A stretch of DNA of 64,000 bases from Streptococcus mitis (GCF_002860865.1 NZ_PKIE01000001.1:62001-126000); one strand, 5' to 3'. Positions 38,889 to 48,432 are shown, counted from the first letter of the stretch. The notes: generated from the sequence alone by a model not told the origin. Program-made: numbers and translations.

Positions 38889-39605
38889 ATGAAAAAAAGA
38901 TACCTTATCTTGACAGCTTTGCTAGCCTTGAGTCTAGCAGCTTGTTCACAAGAAAAAGTAAAAAATGAAGATGGCGCAGCTAAGACAGAACAAACAGCTA
39001 AAGATGATGGAACAGTCGATAGTAAATCTCAAGGAGCTGCCCAGAAAAAAGCAGAAGTGGTTAACAAAGGAGACTACTACAGCATCCAAGGCAAATACGA
39101 TGAAATCATCGTAGCCAACAAACACTATCCATTGTCAAAAGACTATAATCCAGGGGAAAATCCAACAGCCAAGGCTGAGTTGGTCAAGCTCATCAAAGCT
39201 ATGCAAGAGGCAGGTTTCCCAATCAGTGATCATTACAGTGGCTTTAGAAGTTATGAAACTCAGACCAAACTCTATCAAGATTATGTCAATCAAGATGGGA
39301 AAGAAGCTGCCGACCGTTATTCTGCTCGACCTGGCTATAGCGAACACCAGACAGGTTTAGCCTTTGATGTGATTGGGACAAATGGTGATTTGGTGACAGA
39401 AGAAAAAGCGGCCCAATGGCTCTTGGACCATGCGGCTGATTATGGTTTTGTTGTTCGTTATCTCAAAGGAAAGGAAAAGGAAACAGGCTATATGGCTGAA
39501 GAATGGCACCTTCGTTATGTCGGAAAAGAAGCAAAAGAAATAGCTGCAAGTGGTCTCAGTTTGGAAGAATACTATGGATTTGAAGGCGGAGATTACGTCG
39601 ATTAA
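38889..39605 (+). CDS. ldcB: LD-carboxypeptidase LdcB (DacB), lipoprotein
   Basis: 238 aa. Lipoprotein signal with LAAC-S (Cys19), a charged linker, then a VanY/LdcB domain. Zinc ligands His153, Asp160 and His207 lie in SEHQTGLAFDV and EEWHLRYVG. It removes the terminal D-Ala from peptidoglycan tetrapeptides, controlling cell shape and later cross-linking. The TAA stop runs into the next BOX. Confidence 0.93.
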   Translation: MKKRYLILTALLALSLAACSQEKVKNEDGAAKTEQTAKDDGTVDSKSQGAAQKKAEVVNKGDYYSIQGKYDEIIVANKHYPLSKDYNPGENPTAKAELVKLIKAMQEAGFPISDHYSGFRSYETQTKLYQDYVNQDGKEAADRYSARPGYSEHQTGLAFDVIGTNGDLVTEEKAAQWLLDHAADYGFVVRYLKGKEKETGYMAEEWHLRYVGKEAKEIAASGLSLEEYYGFEGGDYVD

Positions 39606-39756
39606 TACTCTTCGAAAATCAAATTCAAACCACGTCAGCGTCGCCTTGCCGTATGTGTAGGATACTGACTACGTCAGTTCCATCTACAACCTCAAAACAG
39701 TGTTTTGAGCAACCTGCGGCTAGCTTCCTAGTTTGCTCTTTGATTTTTATTGAGTA
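39605..39756 (+). repeat. BOX element (A-B-C)
   Basis: One copy each of boxA, boxB (CTGACTACGTCAG, AAAACAGTGTTTT) and boxC, between ldcB and rplK. Its first base is the last base of the ldcB stop codon. Confidence 0.92.
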
Positions 39757-39775
39757 TAAAAAATAAACTTTTCTC

Positions 39776-39803
39776 TTGCAATTCTAGATAAATAGTGTAT
39801 AAT
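39776..39803 (+). promoter_or_regulatory. Promoter of rplK-rplA
   Basis: TTGCAA (39776-39781), 16 bases, TATAAT (39798-39803), 20 bases after the BOX. The ~75-base leader has a GTATG/CATAC hairpin. Confidence 0.75.
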
Positions 39804-39881
39804 AGATGGGTATGTGAAAAGCATACTTGTGGGAGGTAAAAATCTTTAATTACCGCAAAAACCACAAAGGAGGATTTAAAA

Positions 39882-40307
39882 ATGGCTAAAAAAGTCGAAA
39901 AACTTGTAAAATTGCAAATCCCTGCTGGTAAAGCTACACCAGCTCCACCGGTTGGACCTGCTCTTGGTCAAGCTGGTATCAACATCATGGGATTCACAAA
40001 AGAGTTCAACGCTCGTACAGCTGACCAAGCTGGTATGATCATTCCAGTTGTTATCTCAGTTTACGAAGATAAATCATTTACTTTCATCACTAAAACACCA
40101 CCAGCTGCTGTTCTTTTGAAAAAAGCTGCAGGTGTTGAAAAAGGATCAGGTACACCTAACAAAACTAAAGTTGCTACAGTTACTCGTGCACAAGTACAAG
40201 AAATTGCAGAAACTAAGATGCCAGATTTGAACGCAGCAAACGTAGAGTCTGCAATGCGTATGATCGAAGGTACTGCTCGTTCTATGGGATTCACTGTTGT
40301 TGACTAA
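39882..40307 (+). CDS. rplK: Ribosomal protein L11
   Basis: 141 aa; binds the GTPase-associated region of 23S rRNA. Typical start [31 protein letters not shown] ribosome site. First gene of the L11-L1 operon. Confidence 0.98.
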   Translation: MAKKVEKLVKLQIPAGKATPAPPVGPALGQAGINIMGFTKEFNARTADQAGMIIPVVISVYEDKSFTFITKTPPAAVLLKKAAGVEKGSGTPNKTKVATVTRAQVQEIAETKMPDLNAANVESAMRMIEGTARSMGFTVVD

Positions 40308-40334
40308 TCAATAACACAGTAGAAAATCTCACAG

Positions 40335-40434
40335 CAGTCTATTAGTTGCTTTTCATACTAGGCAAGTGACTGATGCTTGTACTTGGGTACAGCAAGGGAA
40401 TTTAACGACGTAGGAAAAGAAAAATAATAGACTG
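40335..40434 (+). ncRNA. Long hairpin between rplK and rplA
   Basis: The 207-base gap holds a 10-bp perfect outer stem CAGTCTATTA (40335-40344) / TAATAGACTG (40425-40434), with CTTTTC/GAAAAG continuing inward and a GCTTGTAC/GTACAGC arm inside. It could be an L1 autoregulation site or an mRNA processing site; neither is shown. Confidence 0.5.
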
Positions 40435-40514
40435 ATAACCCGCAAGACTTCATCATTTCGAGGAGTGACGTGGGAGATGAAAATCGATTGAACCACTTAC
40501 AAGGAGAATAGAAA

Positions 40515-41204
40515 ATGGCTAAAAAAAGCAAACAACTTCGTGCTGCTCTTGAGAAAATCGACAGCACAAAAGCATACAGCGTAGAAGAAGCTGTAGCACT
40601 TGCAAAAGAAACTAACTTTGCAAAATTTGACGCAACTGTAGAAGTTGCTTACAACTTGAACATCGACGTTAAAAAAGCTGACCAACAGATCCGTGGAGCA
40701 ATGGTATTGCCAAACGGTACTGGTAAAACTTCACGCGTTCTTGTTTTCGCACGCGGTGCAAAAGCTGAAGAAGCAAAAGCTGCTGGTGCAGACTTTGTTG
40801 GTGAAGATGACCTTGTTGCTAAAATCAACGACGGTTGGTTGGACTTCGACGTAGTTATCGCTACACCTGACATGATGGCTCTTGTTGGACGTCTTGGACG
40901 TGTCCTTGGACCACGTAACTTGATGCCAAACCCTAAAACTGGTACTGTAACAATGGATGTTGCAAAAGCGGTTGAAGAGTCTAAAGGTGGTAAAATCACT
41001 TACCGTGCTGACCGTGCAGGTAACGTTCAAGCAATCATCGGTAAAGTATCATTTGAAGCTGAAAAATTGGTTGAAAACTTCAAAGCTTTCAACGAAACAA
41101 TCCAAAAAGCAAAACCAGCTACAGCTAAAGGAACTTACGTAACAAACTTGACTATTACAACTACTCAAGGTGTTGGTATCAAAGTTGACGTAAACTCACT
41201 TTAA
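40515..41204 (+). CDS. rplA: Ribosomal protein L1
   Basis: 229 aa; forms the L1 stalk and represses its own operon in many bacteria. Signature region with [17 protein letters not shown]. Strong terminator follows. Confidence 0.98.
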
Positions 41205-41224
41205 TCAGTAGTTTATATCAGATA

Positions 41225-41250
41225 ACGAGTACGAAAGTGCTCGTTTTTTT
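41225..41250 (+). terminator. Terminator of rplK-rplA
   Basis: ACGAGTAC-GAAA-GTGCTCGT (one G-U pair) then TTTTTTT. Confidence 0.92.
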
Positions 41251-41480
41251 AGGTACGACGGGCTGTCGTATATCTGAGGTGTAATTCCTCCGTAGGCACC
41301 CGCTACCGGTGAACCCAATAGCGATTCCCAAGCCTGACTATCGTGAGGTAGCGGGGATAGGAAGGGATAGAGAAATCGTGGCTCTACGAACAGGAAGGTG
41401 GAGGTTCGTATAGCGGATGAAGAAGAGAGCAATTCCAAAGTACAAAAATAGTCGTAACCTGAATGTGTAAATGATGGGAG
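41251..41480 (+). other. Gene-free structured sequence, possible decayed intron RNA
   Basis: Between rplA and the methyltransferase, with no gene. Nested inverted repeats: TACGAC/GTCGTA (41254-41270), GAGG/CCTC, a 9-bp perfect CCCGCTACC (41299-41307) / GGTAGCGGG (41347-41355) with ATAG/CTAT inside, then TACGAAC/GTTCGTA. It is richer in G+C than nearby spacers. The look is of folded RNA, for example part of group II intron domain I, but no reverse transcriptase or domain V is present. Confidence 0.4.
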
Positions 41481-41598
41481 GAATTGAATTCGAACTAGAG
41501 AGGTAATAATAAATTTATGCTATAGTCATGGTGGTTTGTATGCGTTTGATTATAGTTCATCAAATAATAGATTAGAATTGTTAGATAATATCATTTTA

Positions 41599-41607
41599 TG
41601 TTATAAT
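41599..41607 (+). promoter_or_regulatory. Extended -10 of the methyltransferase gene
   Basis: TGT followed by TATAAT (41602-41607), with TTGTTA 18 bases upstream. Confidence 0.6.
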
Positions 41608-41630
41608 GAAGAAAAAATAGAGGTGTTCAA

Positions 41631-42389
41631 ATGTCAGAAGCAGGTCATAAGTTTTTAGCAAAACTAGGGAAAAAACGCTTACGTCCAGGTGGAAAACGTG
41701 CTACAGATTGGTTAATTGCGGAAGGAGGATTTTCAAAAGAAAAGAGAATACTAGAAGTTGCGTGTAATAGGGGAACTACAGCAATTGAGTTGGCACAGCG
41801 TTTTGGTTGTAAGATAACTGCTGTTGATATGGATGCTCAAGCTTTAGAAGTGGCTAAAAAATCTGCTGAAACGGCAGGTGTTGCTCATTTAATCAGTTTT
41901 GAAAGAGCTAATGCAATGAAACTTCCTTATGAAGATACTAGTTTTGATATTGTTATAAATGAAGCTATGCTGACTATGCAAGCCGATCAAGCTAAGAAAA
42001 AATGTGTAATGGAATATCTAAGGGTTTTAAAACCTGAGGGTCTTCTCTTGACACATGATGTGCTTCTTAAGGAAGCTAAAGAGTCTGTCAGACAGGAACT
42101 GTCACAAGCAATTCATGTAAATGTGGGTCCTTTAACTCAAGATGGTTGGGAAGAGGTGATGATAGAATCAGGTTATTGTGATGTGAAAGTATTGACTGGT
42201 GAAATGACATTAATGAAATTATCGGGTATGATTTATGACGAAGGTTGGCTAGGAACCTTGAAAATTTGTGTAAATGCTTGTAAAAAGGAGAATAGAAAGC
42301 AGTTTTTAACTATGTATAAAATGTTTGATAAGAATAAACAGAACTTGGGCTTTATTGCTATGGCTAGTCATAAATCGTCAAATCGTTAG
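41631..42389 (+). CDS. SAM-dependent methyltransferase
   Basis: 252 aa class I methyltransferase. Motif I ILEVACNRGTTAIELA (40-55), motif II ITAVDMDAQALEVAKKSA, later NEAMLTMQADQAKKK and EYLRVLKPEGLLLTHD. Resembles ubiquinone/menaquinone-type methyltransferases, but the substrate is unknown. Single-gene unit before apt. Confidence 0.85.
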   Translation: MSEAGHKFLAKLGKKRLRPGGKRATDWLIAEGGFSKEKRILEVACNRGTTAIELAQRFGCKITAVDMDAQALEVAKKSAETAGVAHLISFERANAMKLPYEDTSFDIVINEAMLTMQADQAKKKCVMEYLRVLKPEGLLLTHDVLLKEAKESVRQELSQAIHVNVGPLTQDGWEEVMIESGYCDVKVLTGEMTLMKLSGMIYDEGWLGTLKICVNACKKENRKQFLTMYKMFDKNKQNLGFIAMASHKSSNR

Positions 42390-42434
42390 ATAATCATTGA
42401 AGTTAACTTTTCCTTTTTTCTTTCTTAAAAAATA

Positions 42435-42443
42435 TGCTATAAT
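42435..42443 (+). promoter_or_regulatory. Extended -10 of apt
   Basis: TGC followed by TATAAT (42438-42443), 32 bases before the ATG. Confidence 0.6.
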
Positions 42444-42475
42444 AGAGAGTAAAAAACTTTGAAAGAAAGAAAAAG

Positions 42476-42988
42476 ATGAATTTAAAAGATTACATTGCAA
42501 CAATTGAAAATTATCCGAAGGAAGGTATTACTTTCCGTGATATTAGTCCTTTGATGGCTGATGGAAATGCTTATAGCTACGCTGTTCGTGAAATCGTTCA
42601 GTATGCTACTGACAAGAAAATTGACATGATCGTGGGACCTGAGGCTCGTGGTTTTATCGTGGGCTGTCCAGTTGCCTTTGAGTTGGGAATTGGTTTTGCG
42701 CCTGTTCGTAAGCCAGGTAAATTGCCACGCGAAGTTATTTCCGCTGACTATGAAAAAGAGTACGGTGTTGATACCTTGACTATGCATGCTGACGCCATTA
42801 AGCCAGGTCAACGTGTTCTTATCGTAGATGACCTCTTAGCAACAGGTGGAACTGTTAAGGCAACCATCGAGATGATTGAAAAACTTGGTGGTGTTGTAGC
42901 AGGCTGTGCCTTCCTTGTTGAATTGGATGAATTGAACGGCCGTGAAAAAATCGGTGACTACGATTACAAGGTTCTTATGCATTATTAA
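42476..42988 (+). CDS. apt: Adenine phosphoribosyltransferase
   Basis: 170 aa; converts adenine and PRPP to AMP in purine salvage. PRPP loop [26 protein letters not shown] and RKPGKLPRE are typical of APRT. A weak terminator-like hairpin (AAAACAG/CTGTTTT, 42991-43013) follows. Confidence 0.96.
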   Translation: MNLKDYIATIENYPKEGITFRDISPLMADGNAYSYAVREIVQYATDKKIDMIVGPEARGFIVGCPVAFELGIGFAPVRKPGKLPREVISADYEKEYGVDTLTMHADAIKPGQRVLIVDDLLATGGTVKATIEMIEKLGGVVAGCAFLVELDELNGREKIGDYDYKVLMHY

Positions 42989-43061
42989 TCAAAAACAGTC
43001 CCTAGGGCTGTTTTCTCTACATTAGGATATAAAAATAGACTATAGCTAGTTAGAGAAAAAC

Positions 43062-43095
43062 TATAATTGAAAACTATATCTTCTTGCAGTATAAT
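43062..43095 (+). promoter_or_regulatory. metA promoter with overlapping Met-box-like site
   Basis: TTGAAA (43067-43072), 17 bases, TATAAT (43090-43095). The -35 lies inside TATAATTGAAAACTATA (43062-43078), which matches the Met-box at all but two positions. The transcript would run through the BOX to metA. Confidence 0.65.
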
Positions 43096-43125
43096 AAAAG
43101 GACTAAGTGTTTGAGATTTAGTTTC

Positions 43126-43318
43126 ATACTCAATGAAAATCAAAGAGCAAACTAGGAAACTAGCCGCAGGCTGCTCAAAGTACAGCTTTGAGGTTGCAGA
43201 TAAAACTGACGAAGTCAGCTCAAAACACTGTTTTGAGGTTGTGGATAGAACTGACGAAGTCAGTAACATATCTACGGCAAGGCAACGTTGACGCGGTTTG
43301 AAGAGATTTTCGAAGAGT
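43126..43318 (-). repeat. BOX element (A-B-B-C) in the metA leader
   Basis: Full BOX in minus orientation with two boxB copies, lying between the metA promoter and its start codon. The minus-strand open frame over it is repeat sequence. Confidence 0.92.
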
Positions 43319-43366
43319 TTCAAACATATGCAATTATTCCTGAAAGAATACAGTTAGGAGAGGGTT

Positions 43367-44311
43367 ATGCCGATTCGAATTGATAAAAAATTACCAGCTG
43401 TTGAGATTTTACGGACAGAGAACATCTTTGTCATGGATGATCAACGTGCTGCCCACCAAGATATCCGCCCTTTGAAGATTTTAATTTTAAATCTCATGCC
43501 ACAAAAAATGGTCACAGAGACCCAGTTGTTACGCCATTTGGCTAATACACCCCTGCAACTGGATATAGATTTTCTCTATATGGAGAGCCATCGTTCTAAA
43601 ACAACTCGTTCAGAGCACATGGAGACCTTCTATAAAACTTTTCCAGAGGTTAAGGATGAGTATTTTGATGGCATGATTATCACGGGTGCTCCAGTTGAGC
43701 ATTTACCATTTGAGGAAGTGGACTATTGGGAGGAATTCAGTCAGGTAATCGAGTGGTCCAAGACCCATGTCTATTCGACCCTTCATATCTGTTGGGGGGC
43801 TCAGGCTGGTCTTTATCTGCGTTATGGAGTGGAAAAATACCAGATGGACAGTAAGTTATCGGGTATCTATCCTCAGGACACCCTAAAAGAGGGTCACCTT
43901 CTCTTTAGAGGCTTTGACGATAGCTACGTAGCTCCTCATTCTCGGCATACGGAGATTTCTAAGGAAGAGATTCTGAATAAGACCAATCTCGAAATTTTAT
44001 CAGAAGGACCTCAGGTTGGGGTTTCGATTTTGGCCAGTCGGGATTTACGAGAAATTTATAGTTTTGGGCATTTGGAGTATGATCGTGATACCCTGGCAAA
44101 AGAGTATTTCCGAGATCGTAATGCAGGTTTGGATCCTCATATTCCAGAAAATTACTTTAAGGATGATGATGTCAACCAGACACCTTGTCTTTGTTGGTCT
44201 TCATCAGCAGCCCTCTTTTTCAGTAACTGGGTAAACTATGCTGTCTATCAGGAGACGCCTTTTGACTGGAGAAAGATAGAAGATGATGCATCTGCATATG
44301 GGTATTTATAA
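43367..44311 (+). CDS. metA: Homoserine O-acetyltransferase (MetA type)
   Basis: 314 aa. It activates homoserine for methionine synthesis. Nucleophile Cys142 in [11 protein letters not shown]. Residue 111 is Glu ([12 protein letters not shown]), which in Bacillus MetA gives acetyl-CoA rather than succinyl-CoA use (Gly111 in E. coli), so acetyl transfer is predicted. AGGAGAGG ribosome site. dnaD follows after 8 bases. Confidence 0.93.
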   Translation: MPIRIDKKLPAVEILRTENIFVMDDQRAAHQDIRPLKILILNLMPQKMVTETQLLRHLANTPLQLDIDFLYMESHRSKTTRSEHMETFYKTFPEVKDEYFDGMIITGAPVEHLPFEEVDYWEEFSQVIEWSKTHVYSTLHICWGAQAGLYLRYGVEKYQMDSKLSGIYPQDTLKEGHLLFRGFDDSYVAPHSRHTEISKEEILNKTNLEILSEGPQVGVSILASRDLREIYSFGHLEYDRDTLAKEYFRDRNAGLDPHIPENYFKDDDVNQTPCLCWSSSAALFFSNWVNYAVYQETPFDWRKIEDDASAYGYL

Positions 44312-44319
44312 GAGGAATT

Positions 44320-44997
44320 ATGACATATTTAGACGCTTTTAAATCAGGGAACTTGGTTTTACCGAGTGCCCTGCTCTTGCATTTTAAGGAACTCTTTCCT
44401 TCAAGCGATGATTTTTTAGTCTGGCAATTTTTCTATTTGCAAAATACGACAGGTTTGGAAGAAATGTCGCCAAGTCAGATTGCTGAAAGGATTGGCAAGG
44501 AAATTTCGGATGTCAACCAGTCCATTTCCAACTTGACAGAGAGGGGACTGCTCCAGTATCGTACTATCGAATTAAATGGCGAAATTGAATTGCTCTTTGA
44601 TGCTAGTTTGGCTTTGGAACGTTTAGATAACTTGCTTGGAGCTCCTACTTCGAGTTCAGACCAGTTGACACCTCAAAACCAGCTCAAGGATTTGGTAGAA
44701 ACCTTTCAACAGGAGTTGGGACGTTTGTTGACGCCTTTTGAAATTGAGGATTTGACCAAGACCCTAAAAGAAGATGGGACCAGTGCTGACTTGATTAAGG
44801 AAGCTCTTCGTGAAGCTGTTTTGAATGGAAAACCAAACTGGAAGTACATTCAGGCGATTTTGAGAAATTGGCGCCATGAAGGAATCAAGAGTGTGGCTCA
44901 AATTGAGGCTAAGCGGGCAGAAAGAGAAGCAAGCAATCCTCAGATGACACAGGTATCGGCAGATTTCAGAAATGCCATGGATCTCTGGAAGGATTAA
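44320..44997 (+). CDS. dnaD: DnaD-domain replication protein
   Basis: 225 aa. N-terminal winged-helix oligomerisation domain (~1-110: SPSQIAERIGKEISDVNQSI) and C-terminal DnaD domain (~130-200: FQQELGRLLTPFEIEDL, then WKYIQAILRNW). In Firmicutes DnaD helps load the helicase at origins and restarting forks. Co-transcribed with metA. Confidence 0.88.
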   Translation: MTYLDAFKSGNLVLPSALLLHFKELFPSSDDFLVWQFFYLQNTTGLEEMSPSQIAERIGKEISDVNQSISNLTERGLLQYRTIELNGEIELLFDASLALERLDNLLGAPTSSSDQLTPQNQLKDLVETFQQELGRLLTPFEIEDLTKTLKEDGTSADLIKEALREAVLNGKPNWKYIQAILRNWRHEGIKSVAQIEAKRAEREASNPQMTQVSADFRNAMDLWKD

Positions 44998-45030
44998 TCC
45001 GTGTAAGCAGGCTTGAAATCCGAGTAAGAT

Positions 45031-45059
45031 TTGCAAGCTGTGTCTAATTGTGATAAAAT
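45031..45059 (+). promoter_or_regulatory. Promoter of tpiA
   Basis: TTGCAA (45031-45036), 17 bases, TAAAAT (45054-45059) with TG extension. Confidence 0.7.
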
Positions 45060-45094
45060 AAATAGAAAATAAATTGAAAAAAGAGGTATGTGAA

Positions 45095-45853
45095 ATGTCA
45101 CGTAAACCATTTATCGCTGGTAACTGGAAAATGAACAAAAATCCAGAAGAAGCTAAAGCATTCGTTGAAGCAGTTGCATCAAAACTTCCTTCATCAGATC
45201 TTGTTGAAGCAGGTATCGCTGCTCCAGCTCTTGATTTGACAGCTGTTCTTGCTGCTGCTAAAGGTTCAAACCTTAAAGTTGCTGCTCAAAACTGCTACTT
45301 TGAAAATGCAGGTGCTTTCACTGGTGAAACTAGCCCACAAGTTTTGAAAGAAATCGGTACTGACTACGTTGTTATCGGTCACTCAGAACGCCGTGACTAC
45401 TTCCATGAAACTGACGAAGATATCAACAAAAAAGCAAAAGCAATCTTTGCAAACGGTATGCTTCCAATCATCTGTTGTGGTGAGTCACTTGAAACTTACG
45501 AAGCTGGTAAAGCTGCTGAGTTTGTAGGTGCTCAAGTATCTGCTGCATTAGCTGGATTGACTGCTGAACAAGTTGCTGCATCAGTTATCGCTTACGAGCC
45601 AATCTGGGCTATCGGTACTGGTAAATCAGCTTCACAAGACGATGCACAAAAAATGTGTAAAGTTGTTCGTGACGTTGTAGCTGCTGACTTCGGTCAAGAA
45701 GTTGCAGACAAAGTTCGTGTTCAATACGGTGGTTCTGTTAAACCTGAAAACGTTGCTTCATACATGGCTTGCCCAGACGTTGACGGTGCCCTTGTTGGTG
45801 GTGCGTCACTTGAAGCAGAAAGCTTCTTGGCTTTGCTTGACTTTGTAAAATAA
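45095..45853 (+). CDS. tpiA: Triosephosphate isomerase
   Basis: 252 aa from ATG 45095; an in-frame ATG at 45074 precedes the ribosome site. Interconverts dihydroxyacetone phosphate and glyceraldehyde 3-phosphate. Catalytic Lys in GNWKMNK, His in IGHSERR, Glu in [11 protein letters not shown]. Codon use is biased as expected for a glycolytic gene. Confidence 0.98.
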   Translation: MSRKPFIAGNWKMNKNPEEAKAFVEAVASKLPSSDLVEAGIAAPALDLTAVLAAAKGSNLKVAAQNCYFENAGAFTGETSPQVLKEIGTDYVVIGHSERRDYFHETDEDINKKAKAIFANGMLPIICCGESLETYEAGKAAEFVGAQVSAALAGLTAEQVAASVIAYEPIWAIGTGKSASQDDAQKMCKVVRDVVAADFGQEVADKVRVQYGGSVKPENVASYMACPDVDGALVGGASLEAESFLALLDFVK

Positions 45854-45871
45854 TCAGTAGCAAAAGCTAGG

Positions 45872-45904
45872 TGGAACAGCATTCAGATGTCTGTTCCATT
45901 TTTT
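45872..45904 (+). terminator. Terminator of tpiA
   Basis: TGGAACAG / CTGTTCCA arms then TTTTTT, ending just before the lytC ribosome site. Confidence 0.9.
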
Positions 45905-45919
45905 ATAGGAGAGGAAAGA

Positions 45920-47554
45920 TTGAAAACAAAGATTGGAAAAATTGGATTAGCAAGCGCTTTTTTGATTGGACTAGTTGTCAATCAAGTGCCTGCCAATGAA
46001 ACTGAAGTGAAAGCATCTTCAGAAGAAAGCAGTGTTCAAGCTTATTCTAGTAAGGTAGAAGAAAAGAAATCAGAAACGACTACAAGTCAAAAAGAAGAAG
46101 AGAAAAAGGTTGAGACTTCTTCTAGTCAGCGTCAAGAGAAAAAGGAAGAAGTCAAAGAGACGCGAGCTAGTAGTCAGAAAGAAGAAAGTAAGCCAAATTC
46201 AACATCAGCAAACTGGGAAGGTGACTTCTATGTAAAAGCAGATGGTTCAAAAGCTAAGAGTGAGTGGATCTTTGATACTAGCTACAAGGCTTGATTCTAT
46301 ATAAAAGCAGATAGTCGTTATGCTCAAAAAGAATGGCATGGAAACTACTACCTCAAAGCAGGTGGTTATATGGCTAAAAATGAATGGTTTTACGATAACA
46401 ATTATAAGAGCTGGTTCTACCTCAAAGCAGATGGTTCTTATGCAGAACAAGAATGGCATGGGAACTACTACCTCAAAGTGGGTGGCTACATGGCCAAGAG
46501 TGAATGGTTTTATGATAGCAATTATAAGAGTTGGTTTTACCTGAAATCTGATAGTTCTTATGCGAATCAAGAGTGGTATGGTAAATATTACCTAAAAGCG
46601 GGTGGCTACATGGCCAAGAGTGAATGATTTTACGATAACAATTATAAGAGTTGGTTTTACCTGAAATCTGATGGCTCTTATGCAAATCAAGAGTGGCAAA
46701 AGGTAGACGGCAAGTGGTACTATTTCAAGAAGTGGGGTTACATGGCCAAAGATGAGTGGCAGGGTAACTACTATTTGACAGGAAGTGGTGCTATGGCTAC
46801 TGGTGAATTAGTCATGGATGATGCTCGCTATATTTTTTCTGACTCAGGTGAGTTAAAAGAAAAGAAAGACTTGAATGTTGGCTGGGTTCACCGAAATGGC
46901 AGACGTTATTTCTTTAACCATCGTGAAGAACAAGTTGGGACTGATCAAGTTAAAAAAGTTATCGATGTCAGTGAGCACAATGGTCGTATCAGTGACTGGA
47001 AAAAAGTCATCGATGATAATGGAGTAGATGGAGTCATTGTTCGTTTGGGTTATAGTGGAACTGAAGACAAGGAATTGGCTCATAATATTAAGGAGTTAAA
47101 CCGTCTTGGAATTCCTTACGGTGTTTACCTTTATACTTATGCTGAAAATGAGACCGATGCTGAGAATGATGCTAATCAAACCATTGAACTCTTGAAAAAA
47201 TACAAGATGAACTTGTCTTACCCTATCTACTACGATGTTGAGAACTGGGAATATGGCAATAAGACCAAGAGAGCTCCAAGTGATACTGGAACCTGGGTCA
47301 AGATTATCAACAAGTATATGGCAACAATGAAACAGGCTGGTTATCAAAATGTAAATGTTTATAGCTACCGTCAACTTTTGCAAACTCGTTTGAATCATCC
47401 CGATATTTTACAACATGTCAATTGGGTTGCTGCTTATACTGATGCGCTTGATTGGACAAATCCTCATTATTCAGGTGAAAAAGGATGGCAATATACCTCA
47501 TCTGAATACTTAAAAGGAATTCGTGGTCGTGTTGACGTCAGCGTTTGGTATTAA
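45920..47554 (+). pseudogene. lytC: lytC, choline-binding GH25 lysozyme interrupted by two TGA codons
   Basis: One continuous frame from TTG 45920 (AGGAGAGG before it) to 47554, 544 codons, with two internal TGA stops at 46292-46294 and 46624-46626. Both replace TGG (Trp) in choline-binding repeats whose sister copies keep TGG. Order: signal peptide, Lys/Glu-rich linker, choline-binding repeats with a ~120-base period, then an apparently intact GH25 domain (KKVIDVSEHNGRISDW, YPIYYDVENWEYG). LytC cuts peptidoglycan as an autolysin and in fratricide. As read, only a 124-aa signal-and-linker fragment would be made. Confidence 0.9.
46254..46710 (+). repeat. Tandem choline-binding repeat DNA inside lytC
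   Basis: Near-identical ~120-base units (for example GGCTACATGGCCAAGAGTGA at 46482 and 46602) encode the WFYxxNYKSWFYLK choline-binding modules. Such units recombine easily, changing repeat number. Confidence 0.85.
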
Positions 47555-47567
47555 GATATAAGTTTGA

Positions 47568-47600
47568 GAAAGGAGTGTGCAAGAAAATTGCATCCCTTTT
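47568..47600 (+). terminator. Probable terminator of lytC
   Basis: AAAGG..GTGCAA / TTGCAT..CCCTTT imperfect stem then TTTTTTC, soon after the stop. Confidence 0.55.
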
Positions 47601-47621
47601 TTCTTTATTTTGTCGCAGTTA

Positions 47622-47726
47622 ATACTCTTTGAAAATCAAATTCAAACCACGTCAACGTCACCTTGCCGTACTCAAGTACAGCCTGCGGCTAGTTTCCTAG
47701 TTTGCTCTTTGATTTTCATTGAGTAT
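47622..47726 (+). repeat. BOX element (boxA-boxC, no boxB)
   Basis: ATACTCTTTGAAAATC start and TTGATTTTCATTGAGTAT end, in the 341-base gap between lytC and dpr. Nothing else clear in the gap apart from the terminator and a likely promoter region near 47830-47850. Confidence 0.9.
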
Positions 47727-47895
47727 AAGAGAGGTGTAAGGGGACTGTGTTTTATTCTAAAAATTCTTAAATTATCAGTCTATTGCAACTTTTCTCATGT
47801 GAGTCATTTGGCTTGCTATTGGTTATTCTTAGTAGTATACTAAGATAGTAATCAGTAAGAAGTGGTTACAAATAATAATGAATGAGGTAAAAATA

Positions 47896-48414
47896 ATGGT
47901 AGAATTGAAAAAAGAAGCAGTAAAAGACGTAACATCATTGACAAAAGCAGCGCCAGTAGCATTGGCAAAAACAAAGGAAGTCTTGAATCAAGCTGTTGCT
48001 GATTTGTACGTAGCTCATGTGGCTTTGCACCAAGTACACTGGTATATGCGTGGTCGTGGTTTCCTTGTATGGCATCCAAAAATGGATGAGTATATGGAAG
48101 CTCTTGACGGTCAATTGGATGAAATCAGCGAACGCTTGATTACACTTGGAGGTAGCCCATTCTCTACATTGACAGAATTCCTTCAACACAGTGAAATCGA
48201 AGAAGAAGCTGGTGAATACCGTAATGTTGAAGAAAGCTTGGAACGTGTCCTTGCTATCTACCGTTACTTGTCAGAACTTTTCCAAAAAGGTTTGGATGTC
48301 ACTGATGAAGAGGGTGATGATGTGACAAACGGTATCTTCTCAGACGCTAAAACTGAAACTGATAAAACAATCTGGATGCTTGCAGCAGAACTTGGACAAG
48401 CACCTGGTTTGTAA
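47896..48414 (+). CDS. dpr: Dps-like peroxide resistance protein
   Basis: 172 aa from ATG 47896 with GAGGT upstream (an ATG at 47878 precedes it). Ferritin-like four-helix fold with the Dps ferroxidase pattern [22 protein letters not shown]. It stores iron and protects against peroxide in these catalase-negative bacteria. Confidence 0.93.
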   Translation: MVELKKEAVKDVTSLTKAAPVALAKTKEVLNQAVADLYVAHVALHQVHWYMRGRGFLVWHPKMDEYMEALDGQLDEISERLITLGGSPFSTLTEFLQHSEIEEEAGEYRNVEESLERVLAIYRYLSELFQKGLDVTDEEGDDVTNGIFSDAKTETDKTIWMLAAELGQAPGL

Positions 48415-48432
48415 GAAATAGAATAATCATAT

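Noticed and set aside
46292..46626. Recoding of TGA as tryptophan or selenocysteine in lytC
   Set aside because: All other genes here use TGG for Trp and TGA as stop, the sister repeats have TGG, and no selenocysteine machinery or insertion element is seen; mutation is simpler.
46254..46710. ~120-base repeats as a mobile or CRISPR repeat
   Set aside because: They encode in-frame choline-binding modules of lytC.
47577..47843. 88-codon frame after lytC
   Set aside because: It runs through the lytC terminator and a BOX element and has no protein-like composition.
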